NCBI RefSeq assembly: GCF_018294505.1
Contig: NC_057801.1
Span: forward strand, 197,174,716-197,238,715
Direction: 5' to 3'
DNA: 64,000 bases
From: Triticum aestivum
Taxonomy: Eukaryota > Streptophyta > Magnoliopsida > Poales > Poaceae
The number at the start of each line of letters is the position of its first letter. The stretch's first letter is position 1. Shown in pieces: positions 12,401 to 23,000 of this stretch. The notes below the pieces were generated by a model that was given only the letters and a program-made list of their open reading frames with translations, did not search any database and was not told the origin of the DNA. A program made the position numbers and the translations under genes.

Positions 12401-14735
12401 TGATTAAATAGATACCTATTTACCTAGAAATGATTTTTGGAAAAAATAAAGAGCAAACTATGAGGCAGCTGCAGTTCAAATTTGACCCGTTTCCAACCGA
12501 ATCGACGACAATTTGTCTTTTTCACCAGAGGTGGATCAAAACTTTTTTCACCCAACCATTATATATGGCCTAGTATTTTATAAAATTGATTTGGTTCATT
12601 TTTGCAACAATTATTTGGTAGTTCCTTCACAAAAAAACATCCTTTTGGGCACTCGGAAAATGAAAAATGAATTTTCCGTGCAAAGAAAATGAAAACTTCC
12701 TTAGGCAACATTGTTTGGAATTCCAAGATGTACCCTGGTGCACAATATGAGATCATTTGAACAAACTATGCCATGAATGTGGCCTAAGATTGATCATTTG
12801 GCATGAAAGCCATGAATCTTCACGCATGATAGCTCATTTCTGAGAACACTTTTTTAAAATAATTACCATATTTCAAGTTTACTATTTTTCCTGGAAACTT
12901 GGTCACATATAATGACACAATGCGATGGTTTTCCAATTTTTTGATTTTTTTTGAATTTTTTATGCCCGTTTCAAAATGCGGTCAAAACGGCGGGCTTGAC
13001 CGTTCCTAGCTAGTGGTTGAATCTTGGAATTTCTTTGGTGTTTCTATGAGTAAATAGATACTTATTTAACTAGAAATGATTTTTGGAAAAAATAAAGAGC
13101 AAACTACAAGGCAGCTACAGTTCAAATTTGACCCGTTTCCAACTGAATCGACGACAATTTGTTTTTTTCACCAGAGGTGGATCAAAACTTTTTTCACCCA
13201 ACCATTTTGTCAATTGTGCATTATATATGGCCTTGTATTTTATAAAATTTATTTGGTCCATTTTTGCAACAATTATTTGGTAGTTCCTTCACAAAAAACC
13301 TCCTTTTGGGCACTCGGAAAATGAAAAATGAATTTTCCTTGCAAAGAAAATGAAAACTTCCTTAGGAGACATTGTTTGGAATTCCAAGATGTACCCTTGT
13401 GCACAATATGATATCATTTGAACAAACTATGCCATGAATGTGGCCATAAGATTGATCATTTGGCATGAAAGCCATGAATCTTCACGAATGATAGCTCATT
13501 TTTGAGAATACTTTTTTAAAATAATTACCGTATTACAAGTTTATTATTTTTCCTGGAAACTTGGTCACATATAATGACACAATGCGAAGGTTTTCCATTT
13601 TTTGAATTTTTTTGAATTTTTTATGCCCGTTTCAAAATGCGGTCAAAACGGCGGGAATGACCGTTCCTAGCTAGTGGTTGAATCTTGGAATTTTTTTGGT
13701 GTTTCTACGATTAAATAGATACTTATTTAACTAGAAATGATTTTTGGAAAAAATAAAGAGCAAACTACAAGGAAGCTGCAGTTCATATTTGACCCGTTTT
13801 CAGCTGAATCGACGACAATTTGTCTTTTTCACCAGAGGTGGATCAAAACTTTTTTCACCCAACCATTTTATCAATTGTGCATTATATATGTCCTAGTATT
13901 TTATAAATAATGATTTGGTCCGTTTGTGAAACAATTATTTGGTAGGTCCTTCACAAAAAAACCTCCTTTTGGGCACTCAGAAAATGAAAATGAATTTTCT
14001 GTGCAATGAAAGTGAAAACTCCCTTAGGCAACATTGTTTGGAATTCCAATATGCACCCTTGTGCACAATATGAGATCATTTGAACAAACTATGCCATGAA
14101 TGTGGCCATATGATTGATCATTTGACTTGAAAGCCATGAATCTTCACGCTTATAGCTCATTTCTGAGAATACTTTTTTAAAATAATTTTCGTGTTTCAAG
14201 TTTATTATTTTCCCTGGAAACTTGGTCATATATAATGACACAATGCGAAGGTTTTACAATTTTTTGTATTTTTTATGCCCGTTTCAAAATGCGGTCAAAA
14301 CGGCGGGAATGACCGTTCCTATGTAGTGGTTGAATCTTGGAATTTTTTTGGTGTTTCTCTGATTAAATAGATACTTATGTACCTATAAATGATTTTTTGA
14401 AAAAACAAAGAGCAAACTATGAGGTAGCTGCAGTTCAAATTTGACCCGCTTCCAACTGAATCGGCGGAAATTTGTCTTTTTCACCAGAGGTGGATCAAAA
14501 CTTTTTACACCCAACCATTTGGTCAATTGTGCATTAAATATGGGCTAGTATTTTAGAAAAATTATTTGGTGCAATTTTGAAATAATTATTTGGTAGGTTC
14601 TTCACAGAAAAACCTCATTTCGGGCACTCGAAAAACAAAAAATGAATTTTCCGTGCAAAGAAAATGAAAATTCTCTTAGACAACATTGTTTGGAATTCCA
14701 AGATGCACCTCGTGCAAATATTTGATAGCTTCTTC
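12401..14735. repeat. Tandem array of a 650-660 bp unit, about 3.6 copies
   Basis: Units start at the word TAAATAGATAC at about 12405, 13051, 13712 and 14364, giving spacings of 646, 661 and 652. Each unit carries the same landmarks in order: GGAAAAAATAAAGAGCAAAC, CACCAGAGGTGGATCAAAAC, a GGCACTC-AAAATGAAAA stretch, and ATGCGGTCAAAACGGCGGG near its end. The fourth copy is truncated after the ATGAATTTTCCGTGCAAAG part. The units are AT-rich with no long ORF. Confidence 0.9.
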
Positions 14736-15088
14736 ACAAAAAAATTTCATTTTGGACACTTAAAACATAAAAATTAAAATGGTGACATGAATTTACACTT
14801 TATTTTTATTTGACCATGACCAATTTTGAATGGTCATAACATCCAATACTAAATGGTTATAACATTATATACGTGTACTGCATTCTGATTGGGCCATAGC
14901 CATCTCACGCGGATCATGCATCAAGCACCGTTGGATGCTCGTGGATCCAACGGTAGCCCTGGCCCCCCACCCTCTCACCCACCTAGCCCTAACACTCCTC
15001 AAAAAAAAACCTAGCCCTAACACAACCCCCCACGCCCCCACTTCCCCAACGCCGCTCTCCACCTTCTCTTCCTCTCTCCCTTATGGAT

Positions 15089-15539
15089 NNNNNNNNNNNN
15101 NNNNNNNNNNNNNNNNNNNNNNNNNNNNNNNNNNNNNNNNNNNNNNNNNNNNNNNNNNNNNNNNNNNNNNNNNNNNNNNNNNNNNNNNNNNNNNNNNNNN
15201 NNNNNNNNNNNNNNNNNNNNNNNNNNNNNNNNNNNNNNNNNNNNNNNNNNNNNNNNNNNNNNNNNNNNNNNNNNNNNNNNNNNNNNNNNNNNNNNNNNNN
15301 NNNNNNNNNNNNNNNNNNNNNNNNNNNNNNNNNNNNNNNNNNNNNNNNNNNNNNNNNNNNNNNNNNNNNNNNNNNNNNNNNNNNNNNNNNNNNNNNNNNN
15401 NNNNNNNNNNNNNNNNNNNNNNNNNNNNNNNNNNNNNNNNNNNNNNNNNNNNNNNNNNNNNNNNNNNNNNNNNNNNNNNNNNNNNNNNNNNNNNNNNNNN
15501 NNNNNNNNNNNNNNNNNNNNNNNNNNNNNNNNNNNNNNN
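15089..15539. other. Assembly gap (451 N)
   Basis: Run of N inside CACTA-2. Long apparent open frames across it are artefacts. The bases on both sides are C-rich and similar (CTCC-TTATGGAT occurs on each edge), which suggests that a local repeat caused the gap. Confidence 0.99.
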
Positions 15540-15952
15540 CCACTCCTTATGGATCCCCCGCCGCCGCCCCCAACCTCACTCCCTCCCACCGTTGCCGTCG
15601 TCCTTCGTCCTCTCCCCCAACCCCGGTCGCCGACAACCCCTCCCCTCCCCTTCTCTCCCACGGCCGCGGTCGGATCCGTGCTCGTCCCTTCCAGATTGCA
15701 GCCGCCACCTCCTCCCTTCGAGGCTGCCACCTCCCGCCGGCCGCTACACCGCTGCACCGCTCCGCCCTGCCCGCCTGCTCTGCCTGCCCGACTGCTACTG
15801 CTGGTGCCCTACACCTACACCCATCCGTCCCTCCTGCCCCACTTGACTCGATGGTACCACTCGTCTCTGAGCAAGGCAGCGGATACGGAGCTCCCTCCGG
15901 CCTCGCCTATCCTGCGCGCGCGGCAAGGGTACGGCCACCTGATCGGTCGACC

Positions 15953-16250
15953 ATGGCGTACCAGTACCACCACCAGGACCACGCCGTGGCCGCGCTGGGG
16001 ATGGACCCGGTGGCGGGGGGAACCCCGGCGGCAACTTCGCGCTAGGCCTAGGCGCGGGCGCGCCCGACGGGTGGGTGAGGGAGAAGGCGGCCATCAAGGT
16101 GCACCCGCTGTATGAGCGGCTACTAGAGGCGCACGTCGCCTGCCTGCGTGTCGCCACCCCCGTCGACCAGCTCCCCCGCATCGACGCGCCGATCGCCGCG
16201 CGCGCCCGGCCGCCGCGCCCTCCGGCGGCGAGGAGCTCGACCTCTTCATT
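15953..16250 (+). pseudogene. Captured exon 1 of a class II KNOX homeobox gene
   Basis: It starts with ATG and encodes [18 protein letters not shown]. After a one-base frameshift near 16019 it continues with [20 protein letters not shown] and [19 protein letters not shown], the signature of the KNOX1 segment of class II KNOX proteins (KNAT3/HOS59 type). These are TALE homeodomain transcription factors. The fragment ends at EELDLFI, directly followed by a GTGAGC donor, which fits the exon 1 border of these genes. The KNOX2, ELK and homeodomain parts are absent, so no DNA binding is expected. It lies inside CACTA-2, and its GC-rich composition contrasts with the surrounding AT-rich cargo. Confidence 0.87.
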
Positions 16251-17833
16251 GTGAGCTGCTGCTACCACCAGGCCTTTCTTCACCTCGCGTACTGATGCCG
16301 CGTCGGCTGAGCTGGGATGCTCCGCGCGTGCTGTATGTGTGGATTGACGCGGCATGCGTGCGTGCATGCGTGCGTGCATGTGCAGTTCGAAAAATTGGGG
16401 ATTGGAATTGCCCCGCTCATGCTGGGACTGGGATTAGGATTTCAAACAGGCTAAGCCAGATTACCTTTTTCTTCAAGCCGCCACGTCCTCCCTTCCAGAT
16501 TACCTTACAGATTAGTGTTTCTGCCTTGGGATGTGCAAAGATTACCTTACTGTCTAACCATATCTATGTATTTTGTGTTCCTTGCGAGTCATTTGCATGT
16601 ATGTAGTGTCCCTGATGATAGGAGTTGTAGGAATTACTGTTCCTGACGAATTACCTGCATATATTAGCCTGTGTTCTTTGTAGATTAGTGCTCCTTTAGA
16701 TGGCTTACTAGTATTGCTGTTCATAGGTCTCCCCATGAAATCCGTGTTTCTCGTTAAGTTTATTAGTACACTGTTGTTCTCTGTTGTGTAAGTTTTGCAA
16801 ATCCGGTGTTGTTCAGTTAACTGGCCGTCAGGTTCAGTTTCAGCGCTGATCCTTTTTGCTTGCTAATAATAGTAGGCTGCTCCACTTTACTGTATTAGGA
16901 TTCTATACTACTCGTTCCTTAAACGTATCAGGCTTCCTAATTCGAGTGTTGTTGTCCCTTTTTGGTATGGTACTATCGCATTTGTGCTACATCTATATGT
17001 ATGATGAGGAGCACTAGCAGTGAGTGAGCGAGTGAGTTAGTTCGGCTGTAACTAGTGACAACAACGATGGTTTTCTCTGTGGTATTAGCAGATACTCACT
17101 ACTATCACCTAGCACTAGCAGTGAGTGAGTGAGGTCGGCTATAATCAGTTTACCAGTGATAACAACCATGATTTTGTCTCTGATATTATCATCTGACACT
17201 CTCTCTCTAGTCTAGTTTGATGCCGAGTCATATAATGAATTTGTTTACAACACAAGCTTCTGCTCTTCGATGCCTACAGGTTGATGTTGAAGACCTATAG
17301 AGTTTACTTTGGTCATTATATATATAATCATGTCTGAACCTGAACTGTACATGGAGGCTTGGTTGCATTCGTGGGATGCTGAGTATTGGGGAATATTCAA
17401 CTTTACAAGTTTCAACTTATTATGTCATCTTTATTTTGGTTCCCTGTAGCTTGGAGTGCCTTGGGTTTCACTTAACATGTGTGTACATGTATGGAACAGA
17501 GGAAAAAGGTAAGAGCACGACTTGGTGATACAACGGAGGATCCCAAAACTTATTTATCATAATGTTGGTTATTGTGTATCACATTGAAAAAGAAAATGCA
17601 CAATGACTTACCTTTGTATGTCAGGATTTATTCTTCATCTGTTACTCTTCCTTTTGCTAGTGACTTCACTGTCTTGTGAGATTTTGCTTCTTTATTACAG
17701 GGTTAAATAGTCCACTATTTTGTCTGGTCTCTGTGTCTCTCAATGACAGCAATCTGAACTGATGTATTGTGTGCCTTAAAAAGCATGGCTACAACCATTC
17801 CTAATTTTTGTTTGGTTTGGATTTGGATGCAGC

Positions 17834-18204
17834 AGGTGCTCTGCTCTTGCGCACGGTGACCGGCGTGACGGCGGCTATGTATGGCAGCGACCACAAGCTC
17901 ATCGGTGAGCGGCTCCCTCTCCTACCCCTAGTTCTCTTTTCTAAGATGTAGTGTTCTATGCAGAAGATCTATTTGCTAGTACTTGGGCTCACTGCTGTTT
18001 ATATTTGATTATTCTATTATTATGTATACTGCAAATGCTATAACGAATTTACTGCTCATATTCCTGTACAAAAGCCCTCGTGTGAATTAATGACATGCTT
18101 CATTTCTGAACAAACAGGGAAGTTGAAGATTTCGCTAGGAGGCTCAATTCTGTTTGGCCTGAAAGAATGCATTTGGGTCAATAAAGAAGAATTGAGTCGC
18201 AACT
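17834..18204 (+). other. Two exon-like segments, unrecognised, inside CACTA-2
   Basis: An exon-like piece at 17834-17904 follows an acceptor (GATGCAG) and ends at a GTGAGC donor. One frame reads LLLRTVTGVTAAMYGSDHKL. A second piece from 18118 follows AACAAACAG; its frames read EVEDFARRLNSVWPERMHL or, in phase with the first, KLKISLGGSILFGLKEC. The splice signals and GC jump suggest a captured gene or a continuation of a host transcript. The family is not recognised. Confidence 0.4.
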
Positions 18205-20628
18205 GATTGGGGGTAATGGTTCTCTGCAGAGATTTTCTGGTAATTTTTTCCATATAGAATTGTTGAAACTGTAGTGAGTAAAGAATTTAGCCCACTCTAC
18301 TGAATCTTTTGGAAGAACAGAAGGTTTTACATACTAAAGGACAATGTTTGGTTAGTCCAACGTAAAGTAGGAATTACCTCATTCTTGCACCAGCTCATTC
18401 CATAACCGGGTCAAGTGATAATTTGTATGTGCCCGCAGGGTTCAATCACAGGTGAATGCCGTGCGGTAGTGAGTAAAGAATTTGCATTGCCCCATTAATT
18501 GAGTTTCTTTTATCTATTCAACACACTCCAACATGTTGGTTTCATCAAATCCTCTAGTAATGCCACAGCTTGTCATGCATGTCGCATTTCCTCTGTTTTT
18601 GGGGAATTTCGAGATGTACCATTCTCTGTTTTGGGAATTTCTTTGCCGTAAATTATTATAGCCAATTGTTCAGAATTGTTTTTGCGGGGAGCAAATCTGT
18701 ATATGCAAAGTGTGTGTGTGTATCCAGTGAGCAAATCTGTAGTAATTATAGAGTATATTATCTTCTTTCTTTTATTGGCAATTTTTTGCTCAGTTCTCTT
18801 TTGACATATAGTTTGTTATCTTTGAATGTGCAGATGGTACGATGTGGTGGTTATCTTTTTTTGTTGCTGGAACCTGGATGTCATATGTTATGTGATTTGA
18901 GCCAAATGGCATATTGTAATCTTTTTATTGCTTGTTTTTATGTACGATGTCATGAAGATGTACGTTTGAAATGTTGCTTTGATAGCAAAATTGTATTCCT
19001 GTGTACATGCTGCTTTGACAGCAAAATTATGAAAATTTCTCAACAATATATATGCGCAAAATTGTATTCCTGTGTACTGTGCCTGAAAAGGCTACAGCCA
19101 ACTGATGATGTTACTAGAACCTGACAACTAGGACCCATCTGACAAGTGGACCCTTCTTTTGGAAAAAAAGAAAAACTAAATTTGTTTAGACAAAAAGGCC
19201 ACAACCCAACAATAAAAAAGGCTGTAATATAGGGCTTGGCCCATGAACCCAACCAAAAATTGACACACAGAAAAAAACATAAATGGGCTGAATTAATGGG
19301 CTAGGCCCATGTAGAAAACCGAATTGGACCGGGCTGATTCTTGTGCCACATCAGCTTGCCACGCTGGATGCCTACGTGGCCTAAGGAGGTTGCTAGTGAC
19401 CAAAACACCATAGTAGGAATATTTTGGTCGTAAACGTCCACGACCTTCTCTCAGAGAAGGTCGCTATAGTCAGTTAACGACCCTCAGCTTTTGACCTTCT
19501 GTTTTTGGTCAAGAAAGGTCGCAAATGAAAAACCATGACCTTTCAATGACCAATAGTCAAGGTCACAAGTTAACATATTTCTTGTAGTTTTTGAGTGGAG
19601 AAGGAATTTGGACGCGGTCGAATGTGAAGTGAGGGAGGCTTATCGACTGACCTGGAGCTGCCTGGTCCTGACAGTAGAACCAGGTCGACTGCCAGCCTCT
19701 AGCCATTTCAGGGAGAGTCATAGCGGGGAAAGAGCTCCTATGCCTTTTCTGGATGCCTAAACCCCCACACATCTGGATGAATTGGTCTTTGCACTACAAA
19801 AAAACACACATCCGTGACATTTTGGGCCGAACGAATTTTTTTTCTGTCATACATATGACACTTCTATGACGATAATTGTGACAAAACCCGGTACCATCAT
19901 AGATGTGGTGGGCTCCTACTTCTATAACAAAAAATCATGAAAGAAAATGGGCTTTTCGTCCTGGGTGGGCCGGAGACGCGGCTGCATGACATTCTTTGGG
20001 CTGTCCATGATGGAAAAAACCGTGGTATAAGCGAGGGCGAGGAAAATTTTGGGGAGTTGCCAGTTACGGTGGGAGGTCGGGGGCCGAGCAATGCGCGTTT
20101 CTCTCGTACACGTGTGAGGCGTTGGCTCTAACTGAACCCGAGCGAGGCGTTGGGCTCTAACTGAACCCGAGCGATTGCACTGCAGGCTACGCGTTACTGA
20201 ACCCGAGCGATCGATCGATGGCTATTCACTGAACCCAATCGAGTGATTCCTTCGCTACTGCTGCTAACTGAAGCCGATCGATTGGATGAACAATGAGCGT
20301 TGCGGGAGGGGGGGGGTTGGATGAATAGTGAGCGTTGGCGTTCCCTCTGGATGAACAGGACCCCGTGGTGTGGAGGGCTGGATGAGCAGTAGACGGTGGA
20401 GGGGTGGCCGTGGAGGGGTGGTTGAACAGGACCCCGTGGAGTGGAGGGCTAGATGAACAGTAGACGGTGGAGGTGGAGGGGTGGTTGAGCAGTAGCCGGT
20501 GGAGTACCGCGCGGTCGAGGCTAGATGAACAGGAGCCCGTGGAGGCTAGAGGAGGTCGACAGTAGCCCATGGAGGTTGGAGGAGGTCGACGGTGGAGATG
20601 AACAGTATCCCGTGGAGTCCCGTTTTGC

Positions 20629-20935
20629 GGTATGCCACACCCCTCCCGATGAACAGGACCCCCGTTTTGACCGTAGCGCTCCAACACAAGTCTGTTTCGT
20701 CCGTTTGGCAGTACACCACACCCCTCCTGATCAACAGGACCCCCGTTTCGATCGTAGGACGTCCGTTTCGTCCGTTTTGCTATACGCCACATCCCTCCCG
20801 ATCAACAGGACCCCCGTTTCGACCGTAGGAGGTCCGTTTCCACCGTTTTGCGGTACGCCACACCCCTCCCGATCAACAGGACCCCGTTCCGAATGTAGGA
20901 GGTCCATTTCCTCCATTGTGCGGTACGCCAGGCCT
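20629..20935. repeat. Tandem array, about 70-bp unit, about 4 copies, in CACTA-3
   Basis: The units share a GCGGTACGCCACACCCCTCC core, then CGATCAACAGGACCCCCGTT and a CGACCGTAGGAGGTCCG tail. They start near 20632, 20707, 20779 and 20848. A shorter 30-bp series with CCTCCC(C)ATGAACACGACGCATTCCG follows at 21030-21135. Confidence 0.85.
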
Positions 20936-21299
20936 CGTTTCCATCGCCTGTTCCGTCCGAGCCCTCCCGATGAATACGACCACGCATTCCGTTCCGACCC
21001 AGCCGGTTGGCTCCCACGCGTTACATTGCCTCCCGATGAACACGACGCATTTCGTTGCCTCCCCATGAACATGATGCATTCCGTTGCCTCCCCATGAACA
21101 CGACGCATTCCGTTGCCTCCCCATGAACACGACGGCGATGCTGTTTCTCCGTTCCGACCCAGCCATGTACACGAGCCCTGGCCTCTACTATGACACGTAT
21201 GCGCCTCTACTATGACATGTGCACGCCTCTACATCGACCAATATATATGTACGTACAAGTTCACGACCAGAATGACAATGCTACATATGCTTCGACCAG

Positions 21300-21535
21300 G
21301 TGGGTCCCGACTATCAGGCACTTCCTTGCCTGCGAAGATGTAGCTGGTGGGTCCCAGCAATCAGGGGGGCGAATCGTTTTGGGTTTTTTTTGCCTGGACA
21401 CACTTCCTTGCGTGCGAAGATGTAGCTGGTTGGTCTGAGCAGTCGGGGGGGCGAATCATTTGTTTTTTCGGATGCACTTCCTTGCATGCGAAGGTGTAGC
21501 TGGTGGGTCCAAGCAGTCAAGAGGGAAATGGTTTT
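21300..21535. repeat. Short tandem array with GATGTAGCTGGTGGGTCC core
   Basis: About three copies of an 80-90 bp unit: ACTTCCTTGC, then a GCGAAGATGTAGCTGGT core, then CAGTCGGGGGGGCGAATC. It lies in the CACTA-3 left region. Confidence 0.75.
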
Positions 21536-21539
21536 TTCG

Positions 21540-22800
21540 TGAAATATGGTGGCCCGTCCGGTGGGTCCCTGCTGTTAGGTGGAGGAAACATTATTTTCCG
21601 CATAATAAGGAGGCAATTCCTTGCTGCGGCCGTGGACCCAGCTGTCAGCCTCTCCACGTACAGTCCACATCCGATGGAAGTCATTCCTTGACCATGTTCA
21701 CCACCCCGCGCCGAGAGCACCAGGGCAGTGGACGACGGAGAGGCCTAGGAAGGGGACGACGCGGAGCCAGTGAAGACGCGATAGTGGATTCCCACGCGGA
21801 GAGGAGTATGAGGGTTCACTCGTTCGGCTGCAGTGTGAGGCTGCCGTCGCTGCAGGGCATGGCCAGCGGTGGGAATAGTAGGGGCGGTGAGGCCTCTGTG
21901 GCAGCACAGCCTGCCACGGGAGGCAGGAGCAAGCGGCACAACCGGCGCTGCTTTGGGCGGCTGGAGCAAGCAGACCAGAGGTTGAAGAAGCACTACGGTC
22001 GTTGGATGGACATCGTATGGTCACTGGAGCTAGAATCGTTCATATTGACTAAGTTGACAAAGCCCTCCGTCCCCGTCAACTTAGAAGGCCCACAAGTCAG
22101 CCTCCCACCAAGGTGGCTCCCAGCTAGCAGGGGGGTATTCATTTTTTTGTGCGTAATAAAGAGGCACTTCTGGTGGGTCCGAGATGACAGCGGGGGGAAC
22201 ATTTTTTTCGCGAAATAAGGTGGCCCGTCCGGTGGGTCCCTGCTGTCAGGTGGAGGAATAATTATTTTGTGCGTAATAAGGAGGCACTTCCTTGTGGCCG
22301 CCGTGGACCCAACTGTCAGCCTCTCCACATATAGTACTCTTCCGATGGAAGTCAGTCGTTGACCACGCTGCGCCGAGAGCACCAGGGCGGTGGACGACGA
22401 CGACGCCTAGGAAGGGGACGACGCGGAGCCGGGGAAGACACAGCAGTGGAAGCCCACACGAAGAGGAGTATAAGGGTTCACTGGTTCGGCTGCGGTGTGA
22501 GGCTGCCGTCGCCGCAGAATAACAGGGGGTGTGGGTGAGTGGAGGGATGGCCTGGCCAGTGGTGCGAGTAGTATGGGGGTGGTGAGGCCTCCGCGGCAGC
22601 ACAGCCGGCCACGGGAGGCAGGAGCAGGCGGCACGACCGGCGCTGCTTTGGGCGGCTAGACCAAGAAGACCAGAGGTTGAAGAAGCACTACGGCCGTTGG
22701 ATGGACATCGTACGGTCACTAAAGCTAGAATCATTTATATTGACTAAGTTGACAAAGCCCTTGGTACGCTCCAACTTAGTAGGCCCACAGGTCAGCCTCC
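21540..22800. repeat. Two tandem copies of a roughly 671-bp unit in CACTA-3
   Basis: GGCCCGTCCGGTGGGTCCCT occurs at 21551 and 22222, followed in both copies by the same series of words: AATAAGGAGGCA, GTGGACCCA-CTGTCAGCCTC, CCGAGAGCACCAGGGC and GGCGCTGCTTTGGGCGGCT. The second copy is diverged by substitutions and small indels. A weaker third piece is at about 22840-22990. Confidence 0.85.
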
Positions 22801-23000
22801 GAAATGGTGCGCCCTAGATGTCACGGGGGGGGGGGAATCATTTTTTGGGCGGCCGAAGCTAAGAATATCTGAGATTGAAGAAGCACAACATCCGTTGGAT
22901 AGACATCCAATGGCCACTGATGCTAGAACCGTGTGTTGACTATAATAAGTTGACAAAGCCTTGCATACGCGTCAACTTATTTTTTTAGGGGACGCGTCAC

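Larger units (their letters stand above)
11377..19589. mobile_element. CACTA transposon 2, non-autonomous, 8213 bp, TSD TTT
   Basis: The left end is CACTACAAGAAATATGT. The right end is its inverted complement ACATATTTCTTGTAGT, with the final G changed to T at 19589. The target duplication TTT is at 11374-11376 and 19590-19592. Subterminal GGTCA/TGACC words are dense at both ends (11395-11530 and 19395-19570). The insertion splits the gypsy-1 antisense ORF. No transposase is recognised. The cargo is a 650-660 bp tandem array, a class II KNOX exon and other gene-like exons. A 451-bp N gap lies inside. Confidence 0.92.
8390..19772 (-). pseudogene. gypsy-1 antisense ORF: PF04195-like domain plus acidic and coiled-coil exons
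   Basis: The gene reads leftward, antisense to pol, and is split by CACTA-2. First comes 19772-19593 (WFYCQDQAAPGQ visible), continuing at 11376-11071 (LVEKVVQLINEGVTGLDLLE). This resembles the 'putative gypsy type transposon' domain found as a third ORF in grass gypsy elements. GT donors and AG acceptors are visible for exons 10984-10617 (acidic D/E run, then basic RFKRRSK), 10541-10470 and 10389-9986. Coiled-coil-rich exons follow between about 9540 and 8800 (KLEEENAKLKATISEANQEV), and last a C-terminal exon ending with TGA at 8390. A TAG interrupts the 10984-10617 exon, and the N-terminal part is missing beyond 19791. Role unknown; conservation of introns suggests a once-functional transcript. 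Confidence 0.75.
1..19791 (+). mobile_element. Degraded Ty3/gypsy LTR retrotransposon ('gypsy-1'), both ends outside or hidden
   Basis: This is the host element for two, probably three, CACTA insertions. Seen in order are pol on + (RT, RNase H, integrase), a tandem hairpin array, and an intron-containing antisense ORF on -. This layout of gag-pol, spacer and antisense ORF matches elements A and B further right. The left LTR, gag and most of the N-terminal antisense ORF are not in the window. Net gypsy-1 sequence is 1-999, 4605-11376 and 19593-19791. It stops at 19791, where a CACTA end begins, so its 3' LTR should lie beyond the other end of that insertion. The family name cannot be assigned from sequence alone. 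Confidence 0.85.
19792..23000. mobile_element. Left end of CACTA transposon 3; right end not found
   Basis: The terminus CACTACAAAAAAACACACA is followed by a CCGTGACATTTTGGGCCGAACG block and TATGACA/GTGACAAAA words, as in large Triticeae CACTA families. The preceding 3 bp are TTG (19789-19791). No complementary TTTTTTGTAGTG end is visible up to 64000. The element may therefore extend beyond the window and contain the later insertions, or its right end may be deleted. No transposase coding is recognised. The listed end is only where the obvious subterminal repeats fade. Confidence 0.75.

Noticed and set aside
13083..13283. Small ORFs in the 655-bp tandem array
   Set aside because: Not maintained in the other array copies.
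14935..16045. Very long open frames through 15089-15539 on both strands
   Set aside because: They exist only because N bases translate as X. The flanks are low-complexity Pro-rich sequence.
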